From: an uncultured Chromatiales bacterium
GTDB taxonomy: Bacteria > Pseudomonadota > Gammaproteobacteria > Steroidobacterales > GCA-2729495
Reading direction: 5' to 3'
DNA length: 6,318 nucleotides
Assembly: GCA_913058165.1 (NCBI GenBank)
Contig: CAJXQV010000073.1
Location: forward strand, 1-6,318
Each line of letters opens with the position of its first letter. Position 1 is the first letter of the stretch. The position numbers were made by a program, and so were the translations under genes. The notes under the pieces are model-generated. The model searched no databases, had not been told where the DNA came from, and saw only the letters and a list, made by a program, of their open reading frames with translations. Positions 1-6,318 of the stretch are shown here, in pieces.

Positions 1-42
1 TGCCTCTTGTCTCGTGGGCTCGGAGATGTGTATAAGAGACAG
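1..42 (+). other. Nextera i7 sequencing adapter (artefact, left end)
   Basis: This is not genomic DNA. Bases 1-8 (TGCCTCTT) are the reverse complement of an i7 index, AAGAGGCA, which I recall as Nextera N711. Bases 9-23 are the i7-side Nextera primer tail. Bases 24-42 are the 19-base Tn5 mosaic end AGATGTGTATAAGAGACAG. The same 42 bases occur in inverted orientation at 6270-6311. Genomic sequence begins at base 43. The adapter is open in the pckA frame, so it adds a false peptide to that protein. Confidence 0.98.
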
Positions 43-1590
43 ATTCATAACCCGAGTTACGACAAGCTGTTTCAGGAAGAAACGGCCCCCAGTCTGACCG
101 GTTATGACGTAGGGTACGTTACCGAGTCAGGTGCTGTTTCTGTCGATACGGGCATCTTTACCGGTCGCTCACCGAAAGACAAATACATCGTCAAAGATGA
201 CGTCAGTCGTGACACTATCTGGTGGGCCGATCAGGGTAAGAATGACAACAAGTCAATTGAACTGGATGTCTGGGTTGATCTGCAAAATCTTGTTGTTGAG
301 CAGCTCAGCGGCAAACGTTTATTTGTTGTTGATGCCTATTGTGGCGCCAACGTTACCACCCGTTTGTCAGTTCGCTTTGTTACCGAAGTTGCATGGCAGG
401 CTCACTTCGTCACCAACATGTTTATCCGTCCGACTGCCGAAGAACTAAAAACCTTCGAACCCGATTTCATGGTGTTGAATGGTGCCAAGGTGACCAACCC
501 TGATTGGCAAAAACACGGCCTGAATTCTGAAAATTTTGTTGCCTTTAACCTCACAGAAAAAATGCAGCTAATCGGCGGCACCTGGTATGGGGGCGAAATG
601 AAGAAGGGTATGTTCGCCATGATGAACTACCTTTTACCACTTCAGGGTATCGCTTCTATGCATTGTTCGGCCAATGTTAGTGCAGACGGCGATACCGCAA
701 TTTTCTTCGGTCTGTCAGGCACAGGTAAAACCACATTGTCGACCGATCCTAAGCGTCAGTTGATTGGTGATGATGAGCACGGTTGGGATGACCATGGTGT
801 ATTTAACTTTGAAGGTGGTTGCTACGCAAAAACGATTAACCTGAGTGCTGAGGCAGAGCCTGATATCTTCCATGCGATTAAGCGTGATGCATTGTTAGAA
901 AACGTTGCTGTCGATGCCAAAGGCAAAATCGATTATGACGATGGCTCAAAAACTGAAAATACCCGTGTTTCTTATCCGATTTATCACATTGATAATATCG
1001 TTAAGCCGGTTTCTAAAGCCGGTCATGCAACCAAGGTTATTTTTCTCACTGCTGATGCGTTCGGTGTATTGCCCCCGGTTTCTAAGCTGACGCCGGAGCA
1101 AACCCGTTACTACTTCCTCTCTGGTTTTACAGCCAAACTGGCGGGTACTGAGCGAGGTATTACTGAACCGACACCAACATTTTCTGCCTGCTTCGGAGCT
1201 GCGTTCCTCACGCTGCACCCTACACAGTATGGTGAAGTGCTGACTAAGCGCATGAAGGCTTCTAACGCTACTGCATATTTGGTTAACACCGGTTGGAATG
1301 GCACGGGCAAGCGTATTTCCATCAAAGATACCCGCGGTATTATCGATGCAATCCTAGCCGGCGAGTTAGAAGGTGCGGAGACCAAGAACCTCCCGGTCTT
1401 TAACCTTGAAGTACCAACAGCTTTGCAGGGTGTTGATACCGGAATTCTGGATCCGCGTGATACTTATGCCGATGCAGCTGAGTGGGATGCCAAGGCAGCC
1501 AAGCTAGCCAAGATGTTTGTTGAGAATTTCGATAAATACACCGATACCGCCGAAGGTAAGGCATTGATTGCTGCAGGTCCTGCCGTTTAA
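43..1590 (+). CDS. pckA: Phosphoenolpyruvate carboxykinase (ATP), 5'-truncated by the contig end
   Basis: PckA is a cytosolic enzyme that converts oxaloacetate plus ATP to phosphoenolpyruvate, CO2 and ADP, the entry step of gluconeogenesis from TCA intermediates. The 515 genomic residues run from IHNPSYD to AAGPAV and match the ATP-type family along their whole length. Family landmarks are all present. The substrate-binding TGRSPKDKY is at about 172-198. The GEMKKGM lysines (K212/K213 in E. coli) are at about 595-612. The metal-ligand histidine is in SMHCSANV. The kinase-type P-loop [11 protein letters not shown] is at 709-741, and the metal-binding GDDEHGWDD follows at 766-792. The arginine of TENTRVSYP (R333 in E. 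coli) is also conserved. E. coli PckA has 540 residues and alignment places the first genomic codon near residue 24, so about 23 residues and the start codon are missing. An open frame extends into the adapter from base 7, but those 12 residues are artificial. The promoter lies outside the window. There is no frameshift, and the gene ends in TAA just ahead of a terminator. Confidence 0.97.
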   Translation: MHNPSYDKLFQEETAPSLTGYDVGYVTESGAVSVDTGIFTGRSPKDKYIVKDDVSRDTIWWADQGKNDNKSIELDVWVDLQNLVVEQLSGKRLFVVDAYCGANVTTRLSVRFVTEVAWQAHFVTNMFIRPTAEELKTFEPDFMVLNGAKVTNPDWQKHGLNSENFVAFNLTEKMQLIGGTWYGGEMKKGMFAMMNYLLPLQGIASMHCSANVSADGDTAIFFGLSGTGKTTLSTDPKRQLIGDDEHGWDDHGVFNFEGGCYAKTINLSAEAEPDIFHAIKRDALLENVAVDAKGKIDYDDGSKTENTRVSYPIYHIDNIVKPVSKAGHATKVIFLTADAFGVLPPVSKLTPEQTRYYFLSGFTAKLAGTERGITEPTPTFSACFGAAFLTLHPTQYGEVLTKRMKASNATAYLVNTGWNGTGKRISIKDTRGIIDAILAGELEGAETKNLPVFNLEVPTALQGVDTGILDPRDTYADAAEWDAKAAKLAKMFVENFDKYTDTAEGKALIAAGPAV

Positions 1591-1620
1591 TCGGGGCTGT
1601 TTAAGCCAATAGGCTGAGTG

Positions 1621-1654
1621 AAAAAGGGTGCATCTGCTGAAGCGCCCTTTTTTT
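1621..1654 (+). terminator. Intrinsic terminator of pckA, probably bidirectional
   Basis: The left arm AAAAAGGGTGC (1621-1631) pairs with the right arm GCGCCCTTTTT (1642-1652) around a 10-base loop. This gives about 11 pairs with one G-U wobble. The right arm runs into seven consecutive T bases (1648-1654). The site lies 30 bases after the pckA stop. Read on the minus strand, the same stem ends in CCCTTTTT, so it could also stop transcripts coming out of dapE, whose stop codon is about 80 bases away. Confidence 0.88.
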
Positions 1655-1733
1655 ATGACCGGGTTTAGTGGGTTAAGCAGATGCTCGACGCTGTGTATGG
1701 GGTTAAACGGGTGTTGCATGACAACGATACGGA

Positions 1734-2876
1734 CTACGTTAGCATGCGCTGCATGATGTTGAGGAAGCAGCGCTCCATGCCGTCAATCTCATCCACCCGC
1801 ATGCATTCGTTGGGTTTATGAATAGTCGCGTTGCTTACGCCGAGCTCAACAACCTGAGTTCCGGTGGGCGCAATAAAGCGTCCGTCCGAAGTTCCGCCGC
1901 TGGTAGAGAGTTCCGGGTCAATGCCGGTGTTGGCTTTCACCGCAGCACAGACAGCTTCCACCAGTTCGCCACCTTCAGTGATAAACGGCTCGCCTGACAG
2001 ATGCCACTCGAGGCTGTATTTGAGTTGATGCTTGTCAAGAATAGCCTGGATGTGGTCCTGCAGTTGCTGGTGAGTCCAGACCGTCGAGTAGCGGAAGTTA
2101 AACCGGGTGTAGAGTGATCCCGGCGTAACGTTCGGGGCGCCGGTGCCGCTTTCTAATTGCACCACCTGAAAGCTGGTTGGCGGAAAGAACTCATTGCCAT
2201 TATCGAGCTCGGTGGCATAGATCTCATTAAGTACCGGGGCAAATTCCTCAATCGGGTTGTTGGCCAGATGCGGGTAGGCAACGTGCCCCTGAACACCATG
2301 CACAGTGAGCATGCCCGACAAAGAACCACGACGACCCACCTTAATGGCATCGCCGAGTACGGTGGTGCTTGAGGGTTCGCCGATAACGCACCAGTCAATT
2401 TTTTCGCCGCGAGCACTAAGTTTCTCGATGCACATTTTGGTGCCGGCGCGAGCGCGACCTTCTTCGTCGCTGGTAATTAGAAAGGCCAATGTGCCTTTGT
2501 GATTAGGGTTTTCGGTAACGTAGCTGACTGCTGCATTTACCATGGCGGCAAGCGCGCCCTTCATGTCGGCGGAACCCCGACCGTAGAGCATGCCATCTTC
2601 AATGATGGGATCGTAAGGATCGCGCTCCCAGGTTTCCGCAGGTCCGGGTGGGACCACATCGGTGTGCCCGGCAAAGCAAAGTATGGGGCCTTCGCTGCCA
2701 TGGCGTGCCCAGAAGTTGCATACAGGGTCATAGTCTTCTTCGGTGAACGCCATATCTTCAATGTCGAAACCCGCATTCCGCAGGCGCTCGATCATCAGCT
2801 CCTGGCAGCCTTCATCTGCAGGGGTCACGGATGCCCGGCGGATTAACTCGCGCGCGAATTCAATAGTGTCACTCAT
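1734..2876 (-). CDS. dapE: Succinyl-diaminopimelate desuccinylase
   Basis: DapE is a di-zinc M20-family amidohydrolase of the cytosol. It cleaves N-succinyl-LL-2,6-diaminopimelate to succinate and LL-diaminopimelate in the succinylase route to lysine and peptidoglycan diaminopimelate. The 380-residue product is close to the usual 375-380. The expected metal and catalytic residues are visible: H71 and D73 in GHTDVVPPG, D104 in GSADMKG, the E138-E139 pair in SDEEG, E167 in IGEPSS, and H353 in NATIHKPNE. Each zinc-site residue sits four positions after its counterpart in the H. influenzae enzyme (H67, D100, E134/E135, E163, H349). The lid/dimerisation domain, about residues 180-295, contains VHGVQGHVAYPH. 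The C-terminal STSGGTSDGRF motif is intact. The ATG at 2874-2876 gives the family N-terminus. A short AGG (2881-2883) stands only 4 bases upstream, so ribosome binding looks weak and translational coupling to the yffB-like gene 8 bases away is plausible. This appears to be the last gene of a dapD-yffB-dapE operon. Confidence 0.97.
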   Translation of the reverse strand: MSDTIEFARELIRRASVTPADEGCQELMIERLRNAGFDIEDMAFTEEDYDPVCNFWARHGSEGPILCFAGHTDVVPPGPAETWERDPYDPIIEDGMLYGRGSADMKGALAAMVNAAVSYVTENPNHKGTLAFLITSDEEGRARAGTKMCIEKLSARGEKIDWCVIGEPSSTTVLGDAIKVGRRGSLSGMLTVHGVQGHVAYPHLANNPIEEFAPVLNEIYATELDNGNEFFPPTSFQVVQLESGTGAPNVTPGSLYTRFNFRYSTVWTHQQLQDHIQAILDKHQLKYSLEWHLSGEPFITEGGELVEAVCAAVKANTGIDPELSTSGGTSDGRFIAPTGTQVVELGVSNATIHKPNECMRVDEIDGMERCFLNIMQRMLT

Positions 2877-2884
2877 AATACCTG

Positions 2885-3235
2885 TCAGGCCTTTTTGAAA
2901 ATGCTGTTGTAGGAGGCTTCGGTAAAGCCGTTGTAGATGCCTTTGTCAGCAACCAATACCGGTCGCTTTAGCAGTGTAGGGTGAGCCAGCAGCAACGCTA
3001 TTGCATTGCCTTCGTTTAGCGAGTCGCGTTCGGTTTCGCTTAGACCCTTCCACGTGGTGCTGCGTTTGTTGACCATGGTTTCCCAGCCGAGCGCATTTTG
3101 CCATAAGCGCAATGTGCTTTCGCCGAGCGGGCTTTCACGAACATCAAATTGCTGATGTTTAATGCCGTTAGCGGCAAGCCACTTGCTGGCCGCACGGCAC
3201 TTGTCACAATTTTTTAGTCCGTAGAGTTTTATCAT
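2885..3235 (-). CDS. yffB: YffB/ArsC-family thioredoxin-fold protein (Spx-like reductase)
   Basis: This 116-residue protein belongs to the ArsC/Spx/YffB group of small thioredoxin-fold proteins. The start MIKLYGLKNCDKC, the central NKRSTTWKGL and the cis-proline segment LLKRPVL match YffB-type members, which in E. coli lie next to dapE. The nucleophilic cysteine is C10, and a second cysteine at C13 makes a CXXC motif. R58 and R91 occupy positions like two of the three arginines used by true arsenate reductases, but I do not see an arginine matching the third near the C-terminus. Databases often label such genes arsenate reductase. A glutathione- or thiol-dependent redox role is more likely, and the true substrate is unknown. 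No signal peptide or membrane segment is visible, so it should be cytosolic. The ATG at 3233-3235 has a good Shine-Dalgarno site, which supports this start. The dapE start lies 8 bases after its TGA. Confidence 0.9.
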   Translation of the reverse strand: MIKLYGLKNCDKCRAASKWLAANGIKHQQFDVRESPLGESTLRLWQNALGWETMVNKRSTTWKGLSETERDSLNEGNAIALLLAHPTLLKRPVLVADKGIYNGFTEASYNSIFKKA

Positions 3236-3242
3236 TACTCAG

Positions 3243-3246
3243 TCCT
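3243..3246 (-). promoter_or_regulatory. Ribosome binding site of the yffB-like gene
   Basis: The minus strand reads AGGA seven bases before the ATG at 3233-3235. It lies inside the 13-base gap after the dapD stop codon, so ribosomes ending dapD are placed next to the downstream start. This is the clearest Shine-Dalgarno site of the operon and fixes the start choice for this gene. Confidence 0.75.
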
Positions 3247-3248
3247 AC

Positions 3249-4070
3249 TTATTCGGAGCGGAGCAGATCGTTGATTGCGGTTTTAGAGCGGGTTTTTTCA
3301 TCCACCTTTTTCACAATAATTGCTGCATACAGGCTGCAGTTGCCCGTGCTGGAGGGCAGGCTGCCTGGCACCACGACGGAACCTGCCGGTACGCGACCGT
3401 AAAAGACCTGATCGGTTTCACGATCATAAATGCGGGTGCTTTGACCAATGTAAACACCCATGGAAATTACCGCGCCGTCCTCCACAATAACGCCTTCAAC
3501 AATTTCCGAGCGTGCGCCGATGAAACAGTTGTCACCGATAATGGTCGGGCCTGCCTGAATGGGTTCGAGTACTCCGCCAATGCCGACACCACCCGATAGA
3601 TGCACGTTTTTACCAATCTGCGCGCAACTGCCGACGGTAGCCCAGGTGTCAACCAGCGTGCCGCTGTCGATGTATGCGCCGATATTGGTGTAAGACGGCA
3701 TTAGCACAACATTGGGCGCAACATAGGCGCCACGACGCACCTGTGCGTCGGGAACCACACGAATACCAGCCTGTGTGTATTCTTTCTGACCCCAGCCAGC
3801 AAATTTTAACGGCACTTTGTCGTAATAGGTGGTGTGACCACCGTCGATGGGTTGGTTCTTTTCAATACCGAAGTACAGCAGTACGGCTTTCTTCAGCCAT
3901 TGGTTAACCTGCCAATCGCCATCAACTTTCTCTGCAACTCTGGCTTCGCCGCTATCGAGCATATCGATAGAGCTGCGAACTGCGTTTTTGATGTCGGCAT
4001 CTGCATTGGGCAGGTCTAAGGATGCGCGATTGTCAAAAGCTTCATTAATAATTTTTTCCAAGCTGTTCAT
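3249..4070 (-). CDS. dapD: 2,3,4,5-tetrahydropyridine-2,6-dicarboxylate N-succinyltransferase
   Basis: DapD is a cytosolic homotrimeric acyltransferase. It moves succinyl from succinyl-CoA to tetrahydrodipicolinate, which commits the pathway to the succinylase route of lysine and diaminopimelate synthesis. The product has 273 residues; E. coli DapD has 274. Residues 1 to about 105 form the alpha-helical N-terminal domain, with [15 protein letters not shown] and [12 protein letters not shown] typical of the family. From about 108 to 230 runs the left-handed beta-helix built of hexapeptide repeats, including IGAYID, IGKNVH, IGGVLE, IGARSE and IGQSTR. D141 in the TLVDTWAT stretch and E189 in GARSEIVEG match the catalytic pair described for the mycobacterial enzyme. 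The C-terminal [16 protein letters not shown] segment is conserved. The ATG at 4068-4070 gives the expected N-terminus, although the upstream minus-strand sequence ACGGTAAGCAACTT holds no strong Shine-Dalgarno site. It lies 152 bases after glnD and 13 bases before the yffB-like gene. Confidence 0.97.
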   Translation of the reverse strand: MNSLEKIINEAFDNRASLDLPNADADIKNAVRSSIDMLDSGEARVAEKVDGDWQVNQWLKKAVLLYFGIEKNQPIDGGHTTYYDKVPLKFAGWGQKEYTQAGIRVVPDAQVRRGAYVAPNVVLMPSYTNIGAYIDSGTLVDTWATVGSCAQIGKNVHLSGGVGIGGVLEPIQAGPTIIGDNCFIGARSEIVEGVIVEDGAVISMGVYIGQSTRIYDRETDQVFYGRVPAGSVVVPGSLPSSTGNCSLYAAIIVKKVDEKTRSKTAINDLLRSE

Positions 4071-4222
4071 AAGTTGCTTACCGTCTTTAATTGGGTTGTG
4101 AGTGTTGTGCCCTATGGCCGCCGTCTTGCCTTTGCGACCGGTGAGCCGAGAATTTCGTGTCTATGATAAATGTTTTCGGTGGGGTTGGGGTGGGACTGAA
4201 CGCATCAATCCAAACTCAGCGC
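4071..4222 (-). other. glnD-dapD intergenic region, probable dapD leader
   Basis: This 152-base spacer is much larger than the other gaps in the minus-strand cluster, so it could hold a promoter for dapD-yffB-dapE. I see a possible -10 element TATCAT on the minus strand (4163-4168), but no acceptable -35 at 16-18 bases from it. No hairpin plus T-run terminator for glnD is visible, so read-through from glnD remains possible. The plus strand carries a cluster of G runs at 4178-4194, so a minus-strand transcript would be C-rich there. No convincing small ORF or RNA gene was found. Confidence 0.4.
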
Positions 4223-6269
4223 CTAGTCGAGAGCTTTAATGATCCCTTCCCGCAGCGCAGCGCAAGCCGCTTCATCCAGCGGCGGACCGGCTTCCGATAC
4301 GATATAGAAGGTATCTTCGGCGCGTTCGCCAACGGTCATGATCTTTGCCGCCTGAATAAGTGCCGTGTGGGTTCGCAGGGCCTTGCCTATGCTGCTGAGC
4401 AGGCTCGGACGGTCGCTTGTGACAATCTCCATGACTGTGCGGTTGTTTGCTGCGTCATTGGTAAAGTCCACGTGAGTAGGGATAGAAAACATCCGCGCCT
4501 GCCTCAGTGCTCTGCGGGTGACCTCCGGTGTTTCTTCATCGGCGTTGTTCGCAATGGCTGTGGCCAGTCGCCGTAACAGGGGCTTGTGGCGGAAAGGCTC
4601 AATAGGCTTGCCCCCATGATCGAGCAGCATATAGACTGAAATGCTGTAGTTATTAGGTAAACGAATAATACGGGCGTCAACGATGTTGTAGCCGAGCTCA
4701 GCTAGAATCGCTGTGGTAATAGCAAAGGTGAACTGTTGCTGGTCGGTGTAAAGAAAGACAGATGTTCCAGCAACATCCTTCTCGTTTTTTACGTCAGCCT
4801 TATAACCCTGTTCAAGTACCTCGGTGCTGGTAAGAAGAATGGTGTGGGAGACAATTTCCTCAGGGCGGAAACGCAGGAAGTATTCTTCGCCCAGGCCGGC
4901 CCACACTGCCAGCACCTTGTTTTCCTCGACGCCTTTGGCAATGAGTTTTTTTAAGGCCACTGCTTGTTTTTCCTGGAGCAGTTCGTCTTTGTCGATGGGG
5001 TTGGTTAGTCCGCGCTGCAGGGCGCGTCCGGTAGATTCGTAAAGTTCCTGGAACAGTTGAGCCTTCCACGAGTTCCATAGCTTTGGATTAGTGGCGCGAA
5101 CATCAGATACGGTATGCACATACAGGTAGTCAAGGTGCGCTTGATCGCCCACGTAGTTGGCAAATTCGGACACCACATCCGAGTCGCTAATGTCTTTTTT
5201 CTGGGCTGTGATGGATAATTTCAAATGGCCCTTTACCAGCCACGACACCAACCTCGAATCGTAACGACTTAAGCCGTGTTCGAGACAGAAGGTTTCTGCA
5301 TCGACAGCGCCCAGTTCTGAGTGATCGCCGCCACGACCTTTAGCGATATCATGAAACAGCCCGCCAAGATATGAAATGAGCGGGTTCTCAATGCGTTGCA
5401 TGATCTCGCTGCAATCGGGCAGCTCATGATCAAAACGGCTGAGCGCGAGCCGCCGTAGATTACTCACTACAAACAGGGTGTGCTCGTCGACAGTGTAGGC
5501 GTGAAAAAGATCGTATTGCATGCGTCCGACAATGTTGCCGAAAGCGGGAATATATCGACCGAGTACGCCGTAGAGGTTCATTCGGCGAAGTTCGTGAGTG
5601 ACCCCCTCGGGAGCCTGAATAATGGCTAGAAACAGTTGATGATTTTTCGGGTTACGGCGGAAGTCATCATCAATCAGGTTCAGATGGCGGCGCACCAGCG
5701 CAATGGTGTAAGCGCTTACACCGTTAATGTCAGGATGCTGTTGCAGCAATAAAAATAGCTCGAGCAGTGCTGATGGGTGTTGCTCGAATACACCTTCATG
5801 CCTGATTTGTAGAAAGCCGTTGCGGACCTCGAAGTCATCGTTAATCGCGGTAGCCATTGCCCTCGGGTTCATCAGAATGGCTTCTTGGAACAATTGCAGC
5901 AGCATTTCGTTCAGGCGACTCAGGTCCATTACCGTGCGGTAGTAGCGTTGCATGAATTGTTCAACAGCCAGGCTTTCCTGTGTGTCTGCGTAGCCGAATA
6001 TGCTCGCTATTTTTGTTTGGTAATCAAACAGCAGACGATCTTCCCTACGTCCAGTGAGCGCATGCAATGCAAACCGGATACGCCACAGAAATTCGCGGCC
6101 CTCACGCAGTAGGCCAAGCTGTGCCGGCGTGAGAAATTGTTTGGCCACGAGGTCCTCAAACTTGCTCGTGCCGAAGTGACGCCGAGCAACCCAGACAATG
6201 ACCTGTATGTCGCGGAGTCCTCCCGGACTGCCTTTGATATTGGGTTCCAGATTGTAGGCGGTATCATTA
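4223..6269 (-). CDS. glnD: Bifunctional PII uridylyltransferase/uridylyl-removing enzyme, 5'-truncated by the contig end
   Basis: GlnD senses glutamine. It uridylylates PII (GlnB/GlnK) when glutamine is scarce and removes UMP when glutamine is plentiful, and so controls glutamine synthetase and the Ntr response. About 681 genomic residues are present; the E. coli protein has about 890. The first genomic residues, NDTAYNLEPN, align near E. coli residue 210, so the catalytic nucleotidyltransferase domain (GGYGRGEL and SDVD motifs) lies outside the window. What remains, numbered in the open frame that includes 10 adapter-affected residues, is as follows. The helical PII-uridylyltransferase region is at about 11-240 (NLEPNIKGSPGGLRDIQ). 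The HD hydrolase domain is at about 260-400, with HAYTVDEH and FHDIAKGRGGDH carrying the metal-binding H316-D317 pair that removes UMP. Two C-terminal ACT glutamine-sensor domains lie at about 510-580 and 622-690. The frame is intact to TAG. The N-terminal [10 protein letters not shown] is translated adapter and should be removed. In E. coli glnD also precedes dapD. Confidence 0.96.
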
Positions 6270-6318
6270 CTGTCTCTTATACACATCTCCGAGCCCACGA
6301 GACAAGAGGCAATCTCGT
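6270..6318 (-). other. Nextera i7 sequencing adapter (artefact, right end)
   Basis: This is not genomic DNA. Bases 6270-6288 are the reverse complement of the 19-base Tn5 mosaic end. Bases 6289-6303 complete the i7-side Nextera tail. Bases 6304-6311 (AAGAGGCA) are the index, identical to that of the left end. Bases 6312-6318 (ATCTCGT) are the start of the Illumina P7 flow-cell sequence. Read 1 running through a short fragment produces exactly this order. The last genomic base is 6269, possibly with a one- or two-base ambiguity. Confidence 0.98.

Noticed and set aside
946..1385. Minus-strand open frames of about 90 codons inside pckA
   Set aside because: They lie wholly within a strongly conserved PckA coding region and have no recognisable protein features.
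2499..2846. Plus-strand open frame of 115 codons opposite dapE
   Set aside because: It mirrors the conserved metal-binding part of DapE. No domain or credible ribosome site supports it.
2885..3235. Arsenate reductase and therefore an arsenic resistance locus
   Set aside because: The protein matches YffB-type members linked to dapE. The third catalytic arginine of arsenate reductases is not evident, and no arsR, arsB or acr3 neighbour is present.
4163..4200. Sigma-70 promoter for dapD around TATCAT on the minus strand
   Set aside because: The -10-like hexamer has no -35-like partner at normal spacing; the closest, TTCAGT, is 26 bases away. It is mentioned only as a weak possibility within the intergenic entry.
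4157..4576. Plus-strand open frame of 139 codons opposite the 3' end of glnD
   Set aside because: It is antisense to the conserved second ACT domain of GlnD, has no recognisable motif, and has the composition of a shadow frame.
43..6269. A previously undescribed system, CRISPR array, tRNA, riboswitch or phage segment
   Set aside because: Five conserved housekeeping genes fill nearly all of the insert. The only gaps longer than 100 bases are 1591-1733 and 4071-4222, and neither shows repeats, cloverleaf structure or an extra gene.
1..6318. Perfect 42-base terminal inverted repeats containing Tn5-like ends, suggesting a transposon around the whole window
   Set aside because: The repeats are the Nextera adapter (which itself uses the Tn5 mosaic end) plus a barcode and a P7 fragment. 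No transposase gene is present and the cargo is core metabolism. The genomic bases beside the two ends do not match as a 9-base target duplication.

Overview
This window is a short, ordinary chromosomal contig, most likely from a gammaproteobacterium. The evidence is close family-level similarity of PckA, DapD and DapE to their enterobacterial counterparts as I recall them, the glnD-dapD and yffB-dapE gene adjacencies, and moderate GC. No taxon below class can be assigned by reading alone. Both extremities are not genomic. Bases 1-42 and 6270-6318 are Illumina Nextera i7 adapter sequence including an 8-base index, in inverted orientation, so the genomic insert is about 43-6269.

Layout: on the plus strand, 43-1590 is pckA (ATP-dependent phosphoenolpyruvate carboxykinase), missing about 23 N-terminal residues at the adapter junction. 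It is followed by a strong intrinsic terminator (1621-1654) that also looks functional in the other direction. On the minus strand, read from right to left, lie glnD (PII uridylyltransferase, missing about 200-210 N-terminal residues at the right adapter junction), dapD, a YffB/ArsC-like thioredoxin-fold gene, and dapE. The last three are tightly packed (gaps of 13 and 8 bases) and look like one operon converging on pckA.

Functionally, DapD and DapE catalyse two steps of the succinylase branch of lysine/meso-diaminopimelate synthesis. The aminotransferase step between them (DapC/ArgD) is not encoded here. GlnD senses glutamine and modifies PII, so nitrogen status and diaminopimelate supply are neighbours. 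YffB is a redox-fold protein of uncertain role that often accompanies dapE. PckA is the gluconeogenic oxaloacetate-to-PEP step and belongs to a separate transcription unit.

I found no mobile element, CRISPR array, RNA gene or novel system. The most important observation is technical: adapter read-through creates a false 42-base terminal inverted repeat and two chimeric protein N-termini ([12 protein letters not shown] and [10 protein letters not shown]) that should be removed. Smaller points worth a look are the bidirectional terminator with a possible competing hairpin, a G-run cluster upstream of dapD, a CXXC motif in the YffB-like protein, and the lack of dapC between glnD and dapD.
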